From assembly GCF_001894865.1 (NCBI RefSeq), contig NZ_BCXA01000042.1:1-63682 (forward strand): a stretch of DNA of 63,682 bases, in the 5' to 3' direction. Positions 8,738-17,350 of the stretch are shown piece by piece; the first letter of the stretch is position 1, and each line of letters opens with the position of its first letter. The translations under genes were made by a program, and so were the position numbers. Origin of the DNA: Rhodococcus maanshanensis NBRC 100610 (GTDB lineage Bacteria > Actinomycetota > Actinomycetes > Mycobacteriales > Mycobacteriaceae). Below the pieces are notes generated by a model. That model saw only the letters and a program-made list of their open reading frames with translations. It ran no database searches and was not told where the DNA came from.

Positions 8738-9613
8738 GTGCGATTCACCTATGCCGAGGCCATGACCGATCCGGCCTTCTATGTGCCGCTCGCGCAGGCG
8801 GCGGAGGAGGCCGGCTATCACGGGATGTCGATCGCGGACAGCCTCTGCTACCCGAAGGAATCCGATTCGGTCTATCCGTACACGCCCGACGGGAGCCGGG
8901 AGTTCCTCGAGAACAAGGCGTTCGTCGAGGCGTTCGTCCTCGCGACCGCGCTCGGGATGGCGACGACCACGCTGCGCTTCACCACGTTCGTTTTGAAGCT
9001 GCCGATCCGTCCCCCCGTCCTCGTCGCCAAGCAGGCCACCTCGGTGGCCTACATGATCGACAACCGGCTGAGCCTCGGCATCGGACTGAGCCCGTGGCCG
9101 GACGACTTCGAGGTGCTCGGCGTGCCGTGGGAGCGGCGCGGCAAGCGGACGAACGAGGCGATCGACATCCTTCGCGGTCTGGTGAGCGGCGACTACTTCG
9201 AGTACCACGGCGAGATCTTCGACCTGCCCGCGATCAAGCTGAGCCCGGTGCCGAGCGAGCCCATCCCGATCCTCGTCGGCGGCCACAGCGACGCCGCGCT
9301 CCGGCGGGCGGTGGTCAGGGGCGACGGGTGGATGCACGCGGGCGGTGGCGACGAGGAACTCGACGTCCTGCTCGCGAAGCTGCAGCGGATGCGCAAGGAG
9401 GAGGGCAAGGAGACCAGCCCGTTCGAGATCCACGTGATCTCGCCGCAGGCCTACACCGTCGACGGGATCAGGCGACTCGAGGACAAGGGCGTGACCGACG
9501 TGATCGTCGGCTTCCGCGACCCCTACAGCGTCGCGCAGGACACGGAGCCGCTCGAAGCGAAGGTTGCAGCCCTGAGGGGCTATGCCGAGACCGTGATGTC
9601 GAAGTGCGGGTGA
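8738..9613 (+). CDS. Luciferase-like monooxygenase / F420-dependent oxidoreductase
   Basis: 291 aa from GTG 8738, chosen because GAAGGAG lies 7 nt upstream and the protein then begins with the family N-terminus VRFTYAEAM. It is a TIM-barrel LLM-class protein: early strand then AAEEAGYHGMSIADS, middle LSLGIGLSPWPDDFEVLGVPWERRG, and PIPILVGGHSDAALRRAVVRGDGW for phosphate binding. Such actinobacterial proteins commonly use F420 or FMN to hydroxylate or reduce small molecules. No partner gene adjoins it (flanks are glucosylglycerate hydrolase and a lysozyme), so the substrate is open. Confidence 0.75.
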   Translation: MRFTYAEAMTDPAFYVPLAQAAEEAGYHGMSIADSLCYPKESDSVYPYTPDGSREFLENKAFVEAFVLATALGMATTTLRFTTFVLKLPIRPPVLVAKQATSVAYMIDNRLSLGIGLSPWPDDFEVLGVPWERRGKRTNEAIDILRGLVSGDYFEYHGEIFDLPAIKLSPVPSEPIPILVGGHSDAALRRAVVRGDGWMHAGGGDEELDVLLAKLQRMRKEEGKETSPFEIHVISPQAYTVDGIRRLEDKGVTDVIVGFRDPYSVAQDTEPLEAKVAALRGYAETVMSKCG

Positions 9614-9675
9614 TCCGCGGGAGCCGACGCCAAAAATTCATCCAGATTTCCGTGGTCGTGCCCGAAATATCGGTT

Positions 9676-9688
9676 TAGTCTCGGGCAA
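9676..9688 (+). promoter_or_regulatory. Leaderless promoter, -10 TAGTCT
   Basis: TAGTCT at 9676-9681 lies 6 nt before ATG 9688 with no Shine-Dalgarno between them. Confidence 0.45.
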
Positions 9689-10431
9689 TGACGTCGTCGA
9701 GTCGTAAGCGTGTCCGAGCCGTCACCCGCCTGGTTCCGGTGCTGCTGGCCGGTGCCCTCGCCTTCGCCGTGCCTGGCACCGCGGGCGCCGAACCGATCAA
9801 CGGTCCCGACGTCGCCTCGTGGCAACACCCGGGTGGGTCGGGCATCGACTGGTTCGCCGTCCGCGCCTCCGGCCACGAGTTCGCGATGGTCAAGGCCACC
9901 GAGGGACTCTGGTACGTCAACCCGTTCTTCGTGCAGGACGGGATCGGCATGCGCGCGGCCGGGATGAACCGCGGCGCTTACCACTACGCCGACGTCCGGC
10001 AGTCGCCCGAGGCGCAGGCCGCGTTCTTCGCCTCGACCTCGTTCCCGGTGATCGGGGGCGACGGACTGCCGCCGGTGCTCGACATCGAGGACGCCAAGGG
10101 CCTGCCGCCCGCCGCGGTGATCGACTGGACGCGCCGCTACCTCAACTCCGTCCAGGCGCTCACCGGCAAGCAGCCGATCATCTACACGTACCCGAACTTC
10201 TGGCGTACCGCGATGGCGAACACCACCGAGTTCTCCAACTACCCGCTCTGGATCGCCGACTACAACGGCAGGAGCGAGCCCGGCCCGCTGCCCGGCGGCT
10301 GGCGGCACTGGACGTTCTGGCAGTACACCAGCTCGGGCCGGATCCCCGGCGTGAACGGCAACGTCGACCTCAATGTCTACGGCGGTGGCCTCGGCGACTT
10401 CGGCAGCTCCGCCAACCCGTTCGGTTCCTGA
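9688..10431 (+). CDS. Secreted GH25 lysozyme (N-acetylmuramidase)
   Basis: 247 aa. A Sec signal peptide (about 1-35: basic start RKRVR, hydrophobic LVPVLLAGALAFAV, cleavage near TAGAEP) is followed by a GH25 domain. The first catalytic-site Asp is in INGPDVASWQ; the DxE pair is in PPVLDIEDA; PIIYTYPNFW and YPLWIADYNG are also typical, as is the closing WTFWQYTSSGRIPGVNGNVDLN. GH25 enzymes hydrolyse the MurNAc-GlcNAc bond of peptidoglycan and tolerate O-acetylated or N-glycolylated walls. No phage holin or tail gene is nearby, so a housekeeping wall-remodelling role is more likely than an endolysin. The last 59 bp overlap the assumed start of the DUF2254 gene. Confidence 0.88.
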   Translation: MTSSSRKRVRAVTRLVPVLLAGALAFAVPGTAGAEPINGPDVASWQHPGGSGIDWFAVRASGHEFAMVKATEGLWYVNPFFVQDGIGMRAAGMNRGAYHYADVRQSPEAQAAFFASTSFPVIGGDGLPPVLDIEDAKGLPPAAVIDWTRRYLNSVQALTGKQPIIYTYPNFWRTAMANTTEFSNYPLWIADYNGRSEPGPLPGGWRHWTFWQYTSSGRIPGVNGNVDLNVYGGGLGDFGSSANPFGS

Positions 10432-11809
10432 GGTCACCGCTCGGTCCCCGAGGTCACGAATCGGCCATCCGCGCAGCGCGATCGGCGGGCGTACGCTTCG
10501 GGGGGGGCGCAGGCGCGAGGCAGCCTGGGAGTATCTCCGCGGCGCGCTGTGGGTGCTACCCGCCATAGCCGTGGTGCTGGCGCTGGCCCTCGGCTCGATC
10601 CTGTCGACCGTGAACGCCCGCCCCGGTACGTGGATTCACCGGATGGCGTTCCAGGGCACTCCTGACGACGCCCGCACGCTGCTGATCGGCACCGCAGGCA
10701 CGATGATCACCGTCATCGCGCTGACGCTCGGCCTCACCGTGGTGGCGCTGCAGCTCTCCTCCACCCAGTTCTCGCCGCGGATCCTGCGTAACTTCCTGCG
10801 TGACCGCCCGAATCAGGTGGTGCTCAGCGTCTTCGTGGCGACCTTCGCGTACAGCATCGCCGGTCTCTACACCGTTGGCGTGTCCGCGGGCAGCCGGACC
10901 GCCGACTATCCACGGTTCGCGGTGAGCTGGGCGATGGTGCTGCTGTTCCTCAGCCTCGGTGCGCTCGTCTACGAGATCCACCACCTGACCCATTCGCTGC
11001 AGATCGACGAGGTCATGCGCAAGGTGGAACGGAACACCCGCGAGGTGGTGCGGCACGGGCTGCCCGGCACCACGGCGCCATCGGCGCTCCCGGACGCGCC
11101 GCCGTCGGCGACGGTCGTGTCCTCGAGCCGCAGCGGCTACGTGCAGGCGGTGCACCCGGAGGAGCTGGTCGGTCACGCCGCCCGGCACGGGGTGAGCATC
11201 AGGATCGCGCCCCGCGTCGGGGACCACATCGCCGCAGGCGCCACCCCGCTCGCCTGGGTGTGGAGCGAGGCCGGTGGTGGTTTCGACGAGGCCGGGGTCG
11301 GGCGCGCGGTCGAGCAGTCCATCCGGATCGGGTTCGAGCGGACCCTGGAGCAGGACGCGGCGTTCGGGATGCGCCAGCTCGTCGACGTCGCCTCGAAGGC
11401 GTTGTCCCCCGCCATCAACGACCCCTACACCGCGGTGCAGGCGATCGATCACCTCACCTCGATCTTGGCCTCGCTCTCCCGCCGGGACCTCGGGTCGCTC
11501 GTCCTGGCGGCCGGTTCCGAGGGCGGCACCGTCACGGTCCCCGCCCACACCTTCGCGGACTATCTCGATCTGGCGTGCGCCCAGATCCGGCGCTATGGCG
11601 CGCGCGAGCCCACCGTCGTGCTCGCCCTGATCCGGCTGTTGCGGGACAGCGCGGCGGCCACGACAGACGCCGGCCGCCTCGCGGCGATCGGGTTCCAGCT
11701 CGGGCTGCTCGAGGCGGATGCCGCCCGCGAGATCGTGCAACCGGCGGACCTGACCGCCGTCGCGGCGGCGGCGGGCGAGCTCCGGGATCGGCTGGAACTC
11801 GCCCGCTGA
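10373..11809 (+). CDS. DUF2254 integral membrane protein
   Basis: About 478 aa from ATG 10373. Four membrane helices occupy roughly residues 60-210 (ALWVLPAIAVVLALALGSIL, TAGTMITVIALTLGLTVVAL, VVLSVFVATFAYSIAGLYTV, AVSWAMVLLFLSLGALVYEI). A soluble C-terminal part carries SKALSPAINDPYTAVQAIDHL, diagnostic of DUF2254. Function is unknown. The start is uncertain: the first 45 residues are low-complexity, the frame overlaps the lysozyme gene by 59 bp, there is no good Shine-Dalgarno, and a run of eight G (10500-10507) lies just before the conserved part. A one-base error or slip there would change the N-terminus; GTG 10385 is the only other in-frame start before the first helix. Confidence 0.75.
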   Translation: MSTAVASATSAAPPTRSVPEVTARSPRSRIGHPRSAIGGRTLRGGRRREAAWEYLRGALWVLPAIAVVLALALGSILSTVNARPGTWIHRMAFQGTPDDARTLLIGTAGTMITVIALTLGLTVVALQLSSTQFSPRILRNFLRDRPNQVVLSVFVATFAYSIAGLYTVGVSAGSRTADYPRFAVSWAMVLLFLSLGALVYEIHHLTHSLQIDEVMRKVERNTREVVRHGLPGTTAPSALPDAPPSATVVSSSRSGYVQAVHPEELVGHAARHGVSIRIAPRVGDHIAAGATPLAWVWSEAGGGFDEAGVGRAVEQSIRIGFERTLEQDAAFGMRQLVDVASKALSPAINDPYTAVQAIDHLTSILASLSRRDLGSLVLAAGSEGGTVTVPAHTFADYLDLACAQIRRYGAREPTVVLALIRLLRDSAAATTDAGRLAAIGFQLGLLEADAAREIVQPADLTAVAAAAGELRDRLELAR

Positions 11810-11820
11810 CCCGGGGACGG

Positions 11821-12927
11821 TCAGCCGCAGATGGCCGCGTCCACGATTCCGTACACGGCGTCCTCGGAGTCGGGGCCGAGCCCGTTCGTCACCGACGCCT
11901 CCATCCGCCTGCTGCCGTCGAGGGTGGTGAAGGCGAGGGTGGTGTAGCCGGGGATGCCGCCGCTGTGGCCCCATGCCGTCAACCCGCACGGGGTGTTCCT
12001 GGCGAACGCCCCCAGGCCGTATCCGTCGGTGTCCGGCTTGGCGGAGGTCAGCTCGGCGAGCTGGGCGGACCGCAGGAGACGCCCGTCGATCAGAGCGGTC
12101 AGGAAGAGGTCCAGGTCTGCGGTGGTGGAGATCATCTCGCCCGCGGCGCCGCCCCAGCTCGGGTCGAGTTCGGTGGTGTCCACGGGCACCCCCGCGACCG
12201 GGTGGTAGCCGCGGGCGTGCGGTGCGGGGATGAACACGCTGCCGCGCGGGGCACTGGTCGCGAGCATCCCGAGCGGGGTGGTGATCCGAGCGGCGACCTC
12301 GGTGTCCCAGGATCGCCCGGTCACCTTCTCGATCAGCATGCCCAGCACGATGTAGTTGGTGTTGGAGTAGGCCCAGTCGGTGCCGGGCGCGAAGTCCAGG
12401 GGCCTGCTCGTCGACAGGTCCACGAGCTCGTGCGGGGTGTAGGGCCGGAACCGGATGGCGAGGAACTCGCCGTCGTCCAGCGGGAGGGCATCGGTGTAGT
12501 TGTACAGCCCGCTGGTGTGCTGCAGCAGCATCCGGACGGTGATGGTGTCGCCGTCGGGCAACAGGCCGGGCAGGTACCGCGACACCGGCGCGTCCAGCTC
12601 GACCCGTTCCTCCTCCACCAGCTGCAGCAGCACGGTGGCGATGAACATCTTCGTCACGCTGCCGATCCGGAACCGGCCGTCATCGGGAACCGCCCACGGC
12701 GTGCCGAGCACACTCGAACCGGCGGTGGCGGTTGCGGTCCGCCCGTCCCGCGTCGTGCGGACCTGCACCCCGACCGCGCCGTTCGCGAGGATGCGGTCCA
12801 TCGCCTGCTGCACCGCCGTGCCGGTGGCGGTGGCGGGTGCCTGCGGCTGCGCGAGCGCAGGGGTGGCGCCTGCGAGTAATGCGGTGACCGCGACGGCCAG
12901 CGCGCCTGCTGCGAATCTGCTTCTCAT
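11821..12927 (-). CDS. Secreted serine hydrolase, beta-lactamase / D-Ala-D-Ala carboxypeptidase fold
   Basis: 368 aa from ATG 12927, chosen because GGAGAACCCCACC precedes it and a signal peptide then starts at once (MRSRFAAGALAVAVTALLAGATPALA). The class C fold catalytic motifs are visible: SxxK as SVTK in RIGSVTKMFIATVLLQL, Tyr-x-Asn as YSN in DWAYSNTNYIVLG, and the KTG-equivalent HSGG in TAWGHSGGIPGYTT. These enzymes act on peptidoglycan stems, beta-lactams or esters; the exact substrate cannot be told from sequence. It ends 11 bp from the convergent DUF2254 gene. Confidence 0.85.
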   Translation of the reverse strand: MRSRFAAGALAVAVTALLAGATPALAQPQAPATATGTAVQQAMDRILANGAVGVQVRTTRDGRTATATAGSSVLGTPWAVPDDGRFRIGSVTKMFIATVLLQLVEEERVELDAPVSRYLPGLLPDGDTITVRMLLQHTSGLYNYTDALPLDDGEFLAIRFRPYTPHELVDLSTSRPLDFAPGTDWAYSNTNYIVLGMLIEKVTGRSWDTEVAARITTPLGMLATSAPRGSVFIPAPHARGYHPVAGVPVDTTELDPSWGGAAGEMISTTADLDLFLTALIDGRLLRSAQLAELTSAKPDTDGYGLGAFARNTPCGLTAWGHSGGIPGYTTLAFTTLDGSRRMEASVTNGLGPDSEDAVYGIVDAAICG

Positions 12928-13051
12928 GGTGGGGTTCTCCTCGACTGTCGCCCGATGTCTCTCGGCATCGACGCTATTGACGCGCGACGGGTGCGACGAT
13001 CCCCCTGACTGCCGGATCTGAGGTACAGCCTGCCCTACCCCGGACACGAAA

Positions 13052-13081
13052 GGGCGCCCTCCGGAAAACCGGAGGGCGCCC
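13052..13081 (-). terminator. Strong intrinsic-type hairpin after phoX
   Basis: A perfect 13-bp GC stem (13052-13064 with 13069-13081) with a 4-nt AAAA loop sits just downstream of the phosphatase gene. On the minus strand it is followed by CTTTCG, only a short U-run. Confidence 0.75.
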
Positions 13082-13094
13082 AGGTTCGCGAGGG

Positions 13095-15176
13095 TCAGAC
13101 GCCGACCCGTCCGCCGCCCGACTTCCAGGCCGCGACGACCGACGGTCGCGGCTGGCTGGTGCCGCCGTCCGGCCAGTGCGAGGCCGGCTTGTCGGCGCTG
13201 GCCCCGTCGAGCTCGCCCGGGTGCTGCACGCAGACCATCACGCGGGACTCACCGATGATCGGCCCGCAGGTCTCGCCGCCCTTCGGGACGGTGAGGAACT
13301 GCTTGGTCTCACCGCGCCGGTCTCCGTCGAGCACCACGCTGAACAGGCCGTCGTTCGACTTCAGCGCGTTGCCGTCGGTGGAGATCCACAGGTTGCCGTG
13401 CGGGTCGAACGCCAGGTTGTCCGGGCAGGAGATCGGGCTGACCTGCGTCTTGTCGAACCCGCCGAAGTAGGTGTCGGCGGCCGCGGGATCGCCGCAGACC
13501 AACAGCAGGTTCCACGTGAAACCGGTCCCTGCGTGCTCGTCCTCGATCTCGAGGACCTGCCCGTTCTTGTTGTTGTTGCGGGGGTTCGGCTCGTCGGCGG
13601 CGGGCTTGCCCTCCTCGCCGCGCTTGGTGTTGTTGGTCAGTGCGACGTACACCTTGCCGGTCTTCGGGTTCGGCTCGAAGTCCTCGGGGCGGTCCATCTT
13701 GGTGGCGCCCACCTTGTCGCCGGCGAGCCGGGTGAACACCGCGACCTCCTCCGCGCTCATCCCGTCGACCAGGGACTCGGCCTTGCCGTCCTCGCCGGTA
13801 CGCAGCAGCGGGATCCACTGCCCCTTGCCCGCGAAGCGTCCGGCGGAGGGGAGCTTGCCGGAGCCGTCGATCTGGTCCGGCTCGTCGCCGGTCAGCTTGG
13901 CGACGTACAGGGTCCCCGCGTCGAGGATGGTCAGGTTGTGCCGCATGCTCGATTGGCCGTTGCCGGGCATCATCTTTCGCGCGGACACGAACTTGTACAT
14001 GTAGTCGAACCGCTCGTCGTCGCCGCTGTACGCGACCACGGTGCCGTCGTCGGTGACGTAGATGGTCGCGGCCTCGTGCTTGAACCGGCCCATCGCGGTG
14101 TGCTTGATCGGGGTGGACGCCGGATCCCAGGGGTTCACCTCGACGACGTACCCGAAGCGGTTCGCCTCGTTCGGCTCCTGTACGAGGTCGAAGCGGGGAT
14201 CGAAGCGCTCCCACTTCCGCTCGCTCGCCCCGCCCTCGATGCCGTACCGCTTCAGCCTGGCGGCGACGGTCGGGTCGGTGACCTGATCGGCGTTCGCGAA
14301 GTACTGGTTGAAGTTCTCCTCGCCGGAGAGCACCGTGCCCCAGGGGGTGACGCCGCCGGAGCAGTTGTTGAGCGTCCCGGTTACCCGGGTGCCGGTGGGG
14401 TCGGCGGTGGTCTTGAGGAGGTTGCTGCCCGCGGCGGGCCCGGTCACCAGGAACTGCGTGTTCGCGGTGATGCGACGGTTGTTCGGGCCGAATTCCGGTG
14501 TGAGCCTGCCTGTTCCGGCCTCGCCCTTGACCTGGACGACGGAGAGGCCGTGCGCGGCGATCGCGGTCTGGAACTGCTCGACGGTGGGGTTCGCGGGGTC
14601 GTAGCCGGTGAACATGAAGGGCTCGGTGGTGTACTCGTGGTTGACCACCAGCAGGTAGGTGTTCGGCTGCCCCTCGACGGGGAGCAGACCGGCGAAGTCG
14701 TTGTTGAAGCCGAACTGCATCTCCTGCGCCTGCGGCGTCTGGTTGGCGAAGTCGAACGCGGGCGCACCGGGCAGCACCGGGTCGCCCCAGCGGATCACGA
14801 CGGCCTGCTCGTAGCCCTCGGGGACCACGACGGCGTCCTCGGTGTTCGGTGCGACCGCGGTGAACGCGGTGCCGGCCGGGGCCTCGCCGCCGCCCGCCGC
14901 CGCCGTCGTGGAGCCACCGGCCGAGCCGCTGCCGGAGTCGTCGGAACAGGCGACCAGCGCGCCGCCCGCACCGACCGCGAGCACCGCGACGGCCCCGGAC
15001 TTGAGCAGCCCACGCCGCGACATCGCGGACCGCACGATGTCGCCGAAGTACTCACCGCCGGAGGTGTTGGGCACCTCGTGCGAGCAGGCGTTGCCGCACT
15101 TGTACTGGCAGGTGATCGATGCCCGCGATGACTTGCCGTCGTGAGTGACGAACAGCGCGAGGGGCTTCAGCTTCAC
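13095..15176 (-). CDS. PhoX-family (DUF839) alkaline phosphatase, Tat-exported
   Basis: 693 aa from GTG 15176 (AGGAGAACCAC just upstream). Residues 53-76 hold a twin-arginine motif (SRRGLLKSG), hydrophobic core and lipobox-like LVAC, so it should be exported folded and possibly lipidated. The mature part matches the calcium/iron-dependent PhoX beta-propeller family: NCSGGVTPWGTVLSGEENF, VEVNPWDPASTP, MDRPEDFEPNP and SCPDNLAFDPHGNLWISTDG. It would release phosphate from organic esters outside the cell. Oddly, a conserved-looking cytosolic leader with three cysteines spaced CxxxCxxxC (Cys23, 27, 31) precedes the Tat signal. It is divergent from the KshA gene, and a strong hairpin follows it. 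Confidence 0.85.
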   Translation of the reverse strand: MKLKPLALFVTHDGKSSRASITCQYKCGNACSHEVPNTSGGEYFGDIVRSAMSRRGLLKSGAVAVLAVGAGGALVACSDDSGSGSAGGSTTAAAGGGEAPAGTAFTAVAPNTEDAVVVPEGYEQAVVIRWGDPVLPGAPAFDFANQTPQAQEMQFGFNNDFAGLLPVEGQPNTYLLVVNHEYTTEPFMFTGYDPANPTVEQFQTAIAAHGLSVVQVKGEAGTGRLTPEFGPNNRRITANTQFLVTGPAAGSNLLKTTADPTGTRVTGTLNNCSGGVTPWGTVLSGEENFNQYFANADQVTDPTVAARLKRYGIEGGASERKWERFDPRFDLVQEPNEANRFGYVVEVNPWDPASTPIKHTAMGRFKHEAATIYVTDDGTVVAYSGDDERFDYMYKFVSARKMMPGNGQSSMRHNLTILDAGTLYVAKLTGDEPDQIDGSGKLPSAGRFAGKGQWIPLLRTGEDGKAESLVDGMSAEEVAVFTRLAGDKVGATKMDRPEDFEPNPKTGKVYVALTNNTKRGEEGKPAADEPNPRNNNKNGQVLEIEDEHAGTGFTWNLLLVCGDPAAADTYFGGFDKTQVSPISCPDNLAFDPHGNLWISTDGNALKSNDGLFSVVLDGDRRGETKQFLTVPKGGETCGPIIGESRVMVCVQHPGELDGASADKPASHWPDGGTSQPRPSVVAAWKSGGGRVGV

Positions 15177-15382
15177 GTGGTTCTCCTGGTCGAAGGTTCA
15201 ACTCGGGAGACCGTAGAAGCAGTAAGCAAGGGCAAAGGAACGGCAAAGTGAACGACCGGACAATGAGGCGACCCTAATGTCCAGCGTCTTTGCCGCCCAG
15301 GGGGAAACGGCCTTGCCGCGCTGCCGGCGAGCGCAGAGCATCGATCGGATCGACGCTACCGAACAATCCTGGAGGAACATCA

Positions 15383-16537
15383 ATGACGCTGAACTCCACC
15401 GACGGCGGCAATGTCCGTGAGATCGAGGCCGTGGCGGCCCCGGACCGGTTCGCCCGCGGCTGGCACTGCCTCGGGCTGGCGCGGGATTTCCGCGATGGCA
15501 AGCCGCACTCGATCGAGGTCTTCGGCACCAAGCTGGTGGTCTTTGCGGACGGCAAGGGCGAGCTCAAGGTGCTCGACGCCTACTGCAGGCACATGGGCGG
15601 GGACCTGAGTCAGGGTTCGATAAAGGGTGACTCGATCGCCTGCCCGTTCCACGATTGGCGCTGGGGCGGTGACGGCAAGTGCACCGGCATCCCGTACGCC
15701 CGCCGGGTCCCGCCGCTTGCCCGTACCCGCGGCTGGCTCGCGCTCGAGCGCAACGCGCAGCTGTTCGTCTGGCACGACCCGCAGGGCAACCCGCCGCCCG
15801 CCGATGTGACGATCCCCGAGATCGAGGGCGTCGGCGGCGACGAGTGGACGGACTGGACCTGGAACTCGGTGCTCATCGAGGGCTCGCACTGCCGTGAGCT
15901 CGTGGACAACGTCGTCGACATGGCGCACTTCTTCTACGTGCACTTCAATGTGCCGCGTTCGTTCAAGAACGTCTTCGAGGGCCACGTCGCCTCGCAGTAC
16001 ATGAGCTTCACCCCGCGTACCGACGTGAACGTGGACGTCGACTTCGGCGAGGACAGCATCACCCAGTCCGACGCGTCGTATCACGGCCCGTCCTACATGA
16101 TCGACACGTTCCACGCCGACATCGGTGCGGACGAGCCGCTCGAGGCCGTGCTGATCAACTGCCACTACCCGGTGACGTCGAATTCGTTTGTGCTGCAGTA
16201 CGGGATCATGGTCAAGAAGATGGCCGGGATGTCCGCCGAACAGGCCGACGCGATGGCCAAGGGCTTCGGGGACGGCACGATGGCGACCTTCGAGCAGGAC
16301 ATCGTGATCTGGAAGAACAAGGCGAAGATCGACAACCCGCTGCTGTGCGAGGAGGACGGCCCGGTCTACCAGCTCCGGCGTTGGTACAGCCAGTTCTACG
16401 TCGACGTCGAGGACGTCACCCCGGACATGGTCACCCGGTTCGAGTTCGAGATCGACACCACCCGGTCCGGGAAGCACTGGGACGAGGAGATGGCCGCGAA
16501 CCGGGCCGCCAGGGCGGCGGAGCCGGCGAACGCGTAG
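15383..16537 (+). CDS. kshA: 3-ketosteroid 9alpha-monooxygenase, oxygenase component (Rieske)
   Basis: 384 aa from ATG 15383 with GGAGGA 6 nt upstream. The Rieske [2Fe-2S] ligands are Cys68-His70 in CRHMGG and Cys87-His90 in CPFHDWRW. The mononuclear iron site is DNVVDMAHFFYVHF with His182 and His187, plus Asp306 in TFEQDIVIW. These motifs and IDNPLLCEEDGPVYQLRRWYSQFYVD closely resemble KshA, which 9alpha-hydroxylates androstenedione-type steroids and opens ring B of cholesterol and phytosterols. KshA needs a ferredoxin reductase (KshB), which is not in this window. Rhodococci carry several KshA homologues, so this may be an accessory copy with a different steroid preference. No steroid genes adjoin it. 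Confidence 0.8.
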   Translation: MTLNSTDGGNVREIEAVAAPDRFARGWHCLGLARDFRDGKPHSIEVFGTKLVVFADGKGELKVLDAYCRHMGGDLSQGSIKGDSIACPFHDWRWGGDGKCTGIPYARRVPPLARTRGWLALERNAQLFVWHDPQGNPPPADVTIPEIEGVGGDEWTDWTWNSVLIEGSHCRELVDNVVDMAHFFYVHFNVPRSFKNVFEGHVASQYMSFTPRTDVNVDVDFGEDSITQSDASYHGPSYMIDTFHADIGADEPLEAVLINCHYPVTSNSFVLQYGIMVKKMAGMSAEQADAMAKGFGDGTMATFEQDIVIWKNKAKIDNPLLCEEDGPVYQLRRWYSQFYVDVEDVTPDMVTRFEFEIDTTRSGKHWDEEMAANRAARAAEPANA

Positions 16538-16552
16538 CGCCAACACCGAACC

Positions 16553-16592
16553 GTGCGCGAGTCTCACGCCTATGAGGGTGAGACTCGCGCAC
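16553..16592. terminator. Bidirectional hairpin between kshA and the amino-acid ABC genes
   Basis: A perfect 15-bp stem (16553-16567 with 16578-16592) and 10-nt loop lie between two convergent genes, starting 16 bp after the kshA stop and ending 15 bp before the ATPase stop. No U-run on either side. Confidence 0.7.
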
Positions 16593-16606
16593 AGGCGGCG
16601 AAGGGG

Positions 16607-17347
16607 CTACAACACCTGGGAGAGGAAGGCCTGCAGGCGTTCGGTCTGCGGGTCCTCGAACAGCGCCTCGGGTTTGCCGGTCTCCACCACGACACCGCGG
16701 TCCATGAACAGCACGGTGTCGGAAACCGAACGGGCGAAACCCATCTCGTGCGTGACGACGACCATCGACATGCCGCCGGAAGCAAGGTCGGTCATCAGCG
16801 CCAGCACCCCCTTGACGAGCTCCGGGTCGAGCGCTGAGGTGGCCTCGTCGAAGAACATGATCTCCGGCTTCATCGCCAGGGCCCTGGCGATCGCGACCCG
16901 CTGCTGCTGACCGCCGGACAGGTTGCCCGGCCGCGACTGCGCCTTCTCCGCCAGCCCCACCAGCTCGAGCTGTTCGAGGGCGACCGCCCGCGCCTGGTCC
17001 TTCGACAGCCCGCGCAGCTTCCTGGGTCCGAGGGCGATGTTGTCGAGCACGGTGCGGTGCGGGAACAGGTTGAAGTGCTGGAACACCATGCCGATTCGCT
17101 GCCGCAGGGCGTCCGGGTTGTCGTCGAGCACCGACCGGCCGTCGAGCAGGATGTCGCCCTGCTCGGGCTCGTGCAGGCGGTTGAGCACCCGCAGCAGCGT
17201 CGACTTGCCGGAGCCGGACGGGCCGATGACCGAGGTGGTCTTGCCTGCGTCGACGTGGATGTCGACGCCGCGCAGCACCTTGTTGGTGCCGAAGGACAGG
17301 TGCAGGTCGGTGCCGGTCAGCGAGACCGAAGTGGTCGCGGTGGTCAC
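16607..17347 (-). CDS. Polar amino-acid ABC transporter ATP-binding protein (GlnQ type)
   Basis: 246 aa. Walker A is GPSGSGKST, the Q-loop region is [11 protein letters not shown], the ABC signature LSGGQQQR, Walker [15 protein letters not shown] and the switch VTHEMGFAR; these are the classic features of the amino-acid (PAAT) subfamily. It starts 3 bp after the stop of the fused binding-protein/permease gene, so the two form an operon and one importer. The substrate is probably a polar amino acid such as glutamine or glutamate; sequence alone does not fix it. Confidence 0.9.
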   Translation of the reverse strand: MTTATTSVSLTGTDLHLSFGTNKVLRGVDIHVDAGKTTSVIGPSGSGKSTLLRVLNRLHEPEQGDILLDGRSVLDDNPDALRQRIGMVFQHFNLFPHRTVLDNIALGPRKLRGLSKDQARAVALEQLELVGLAEKAQSRPGNLSGGQQQRVAIARALAMKPEIMFFDEATSALDPELVKGVLALMTDLASGGMSMVVVTHEMGFARSVSDTVLFMDRGVVVETGKPEALFEDPQTERLQAFLSQVL

Positions 17348-17350
17348 GGG

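Noticed and set aside
13176-15131. Long open frame (651 codons) on the plus strand across phoX
   Set aside because: High GC keeps the antisense frame open; its translation is low-complexity Val/Gly/Arg and it has no Shine-Dalgarno.
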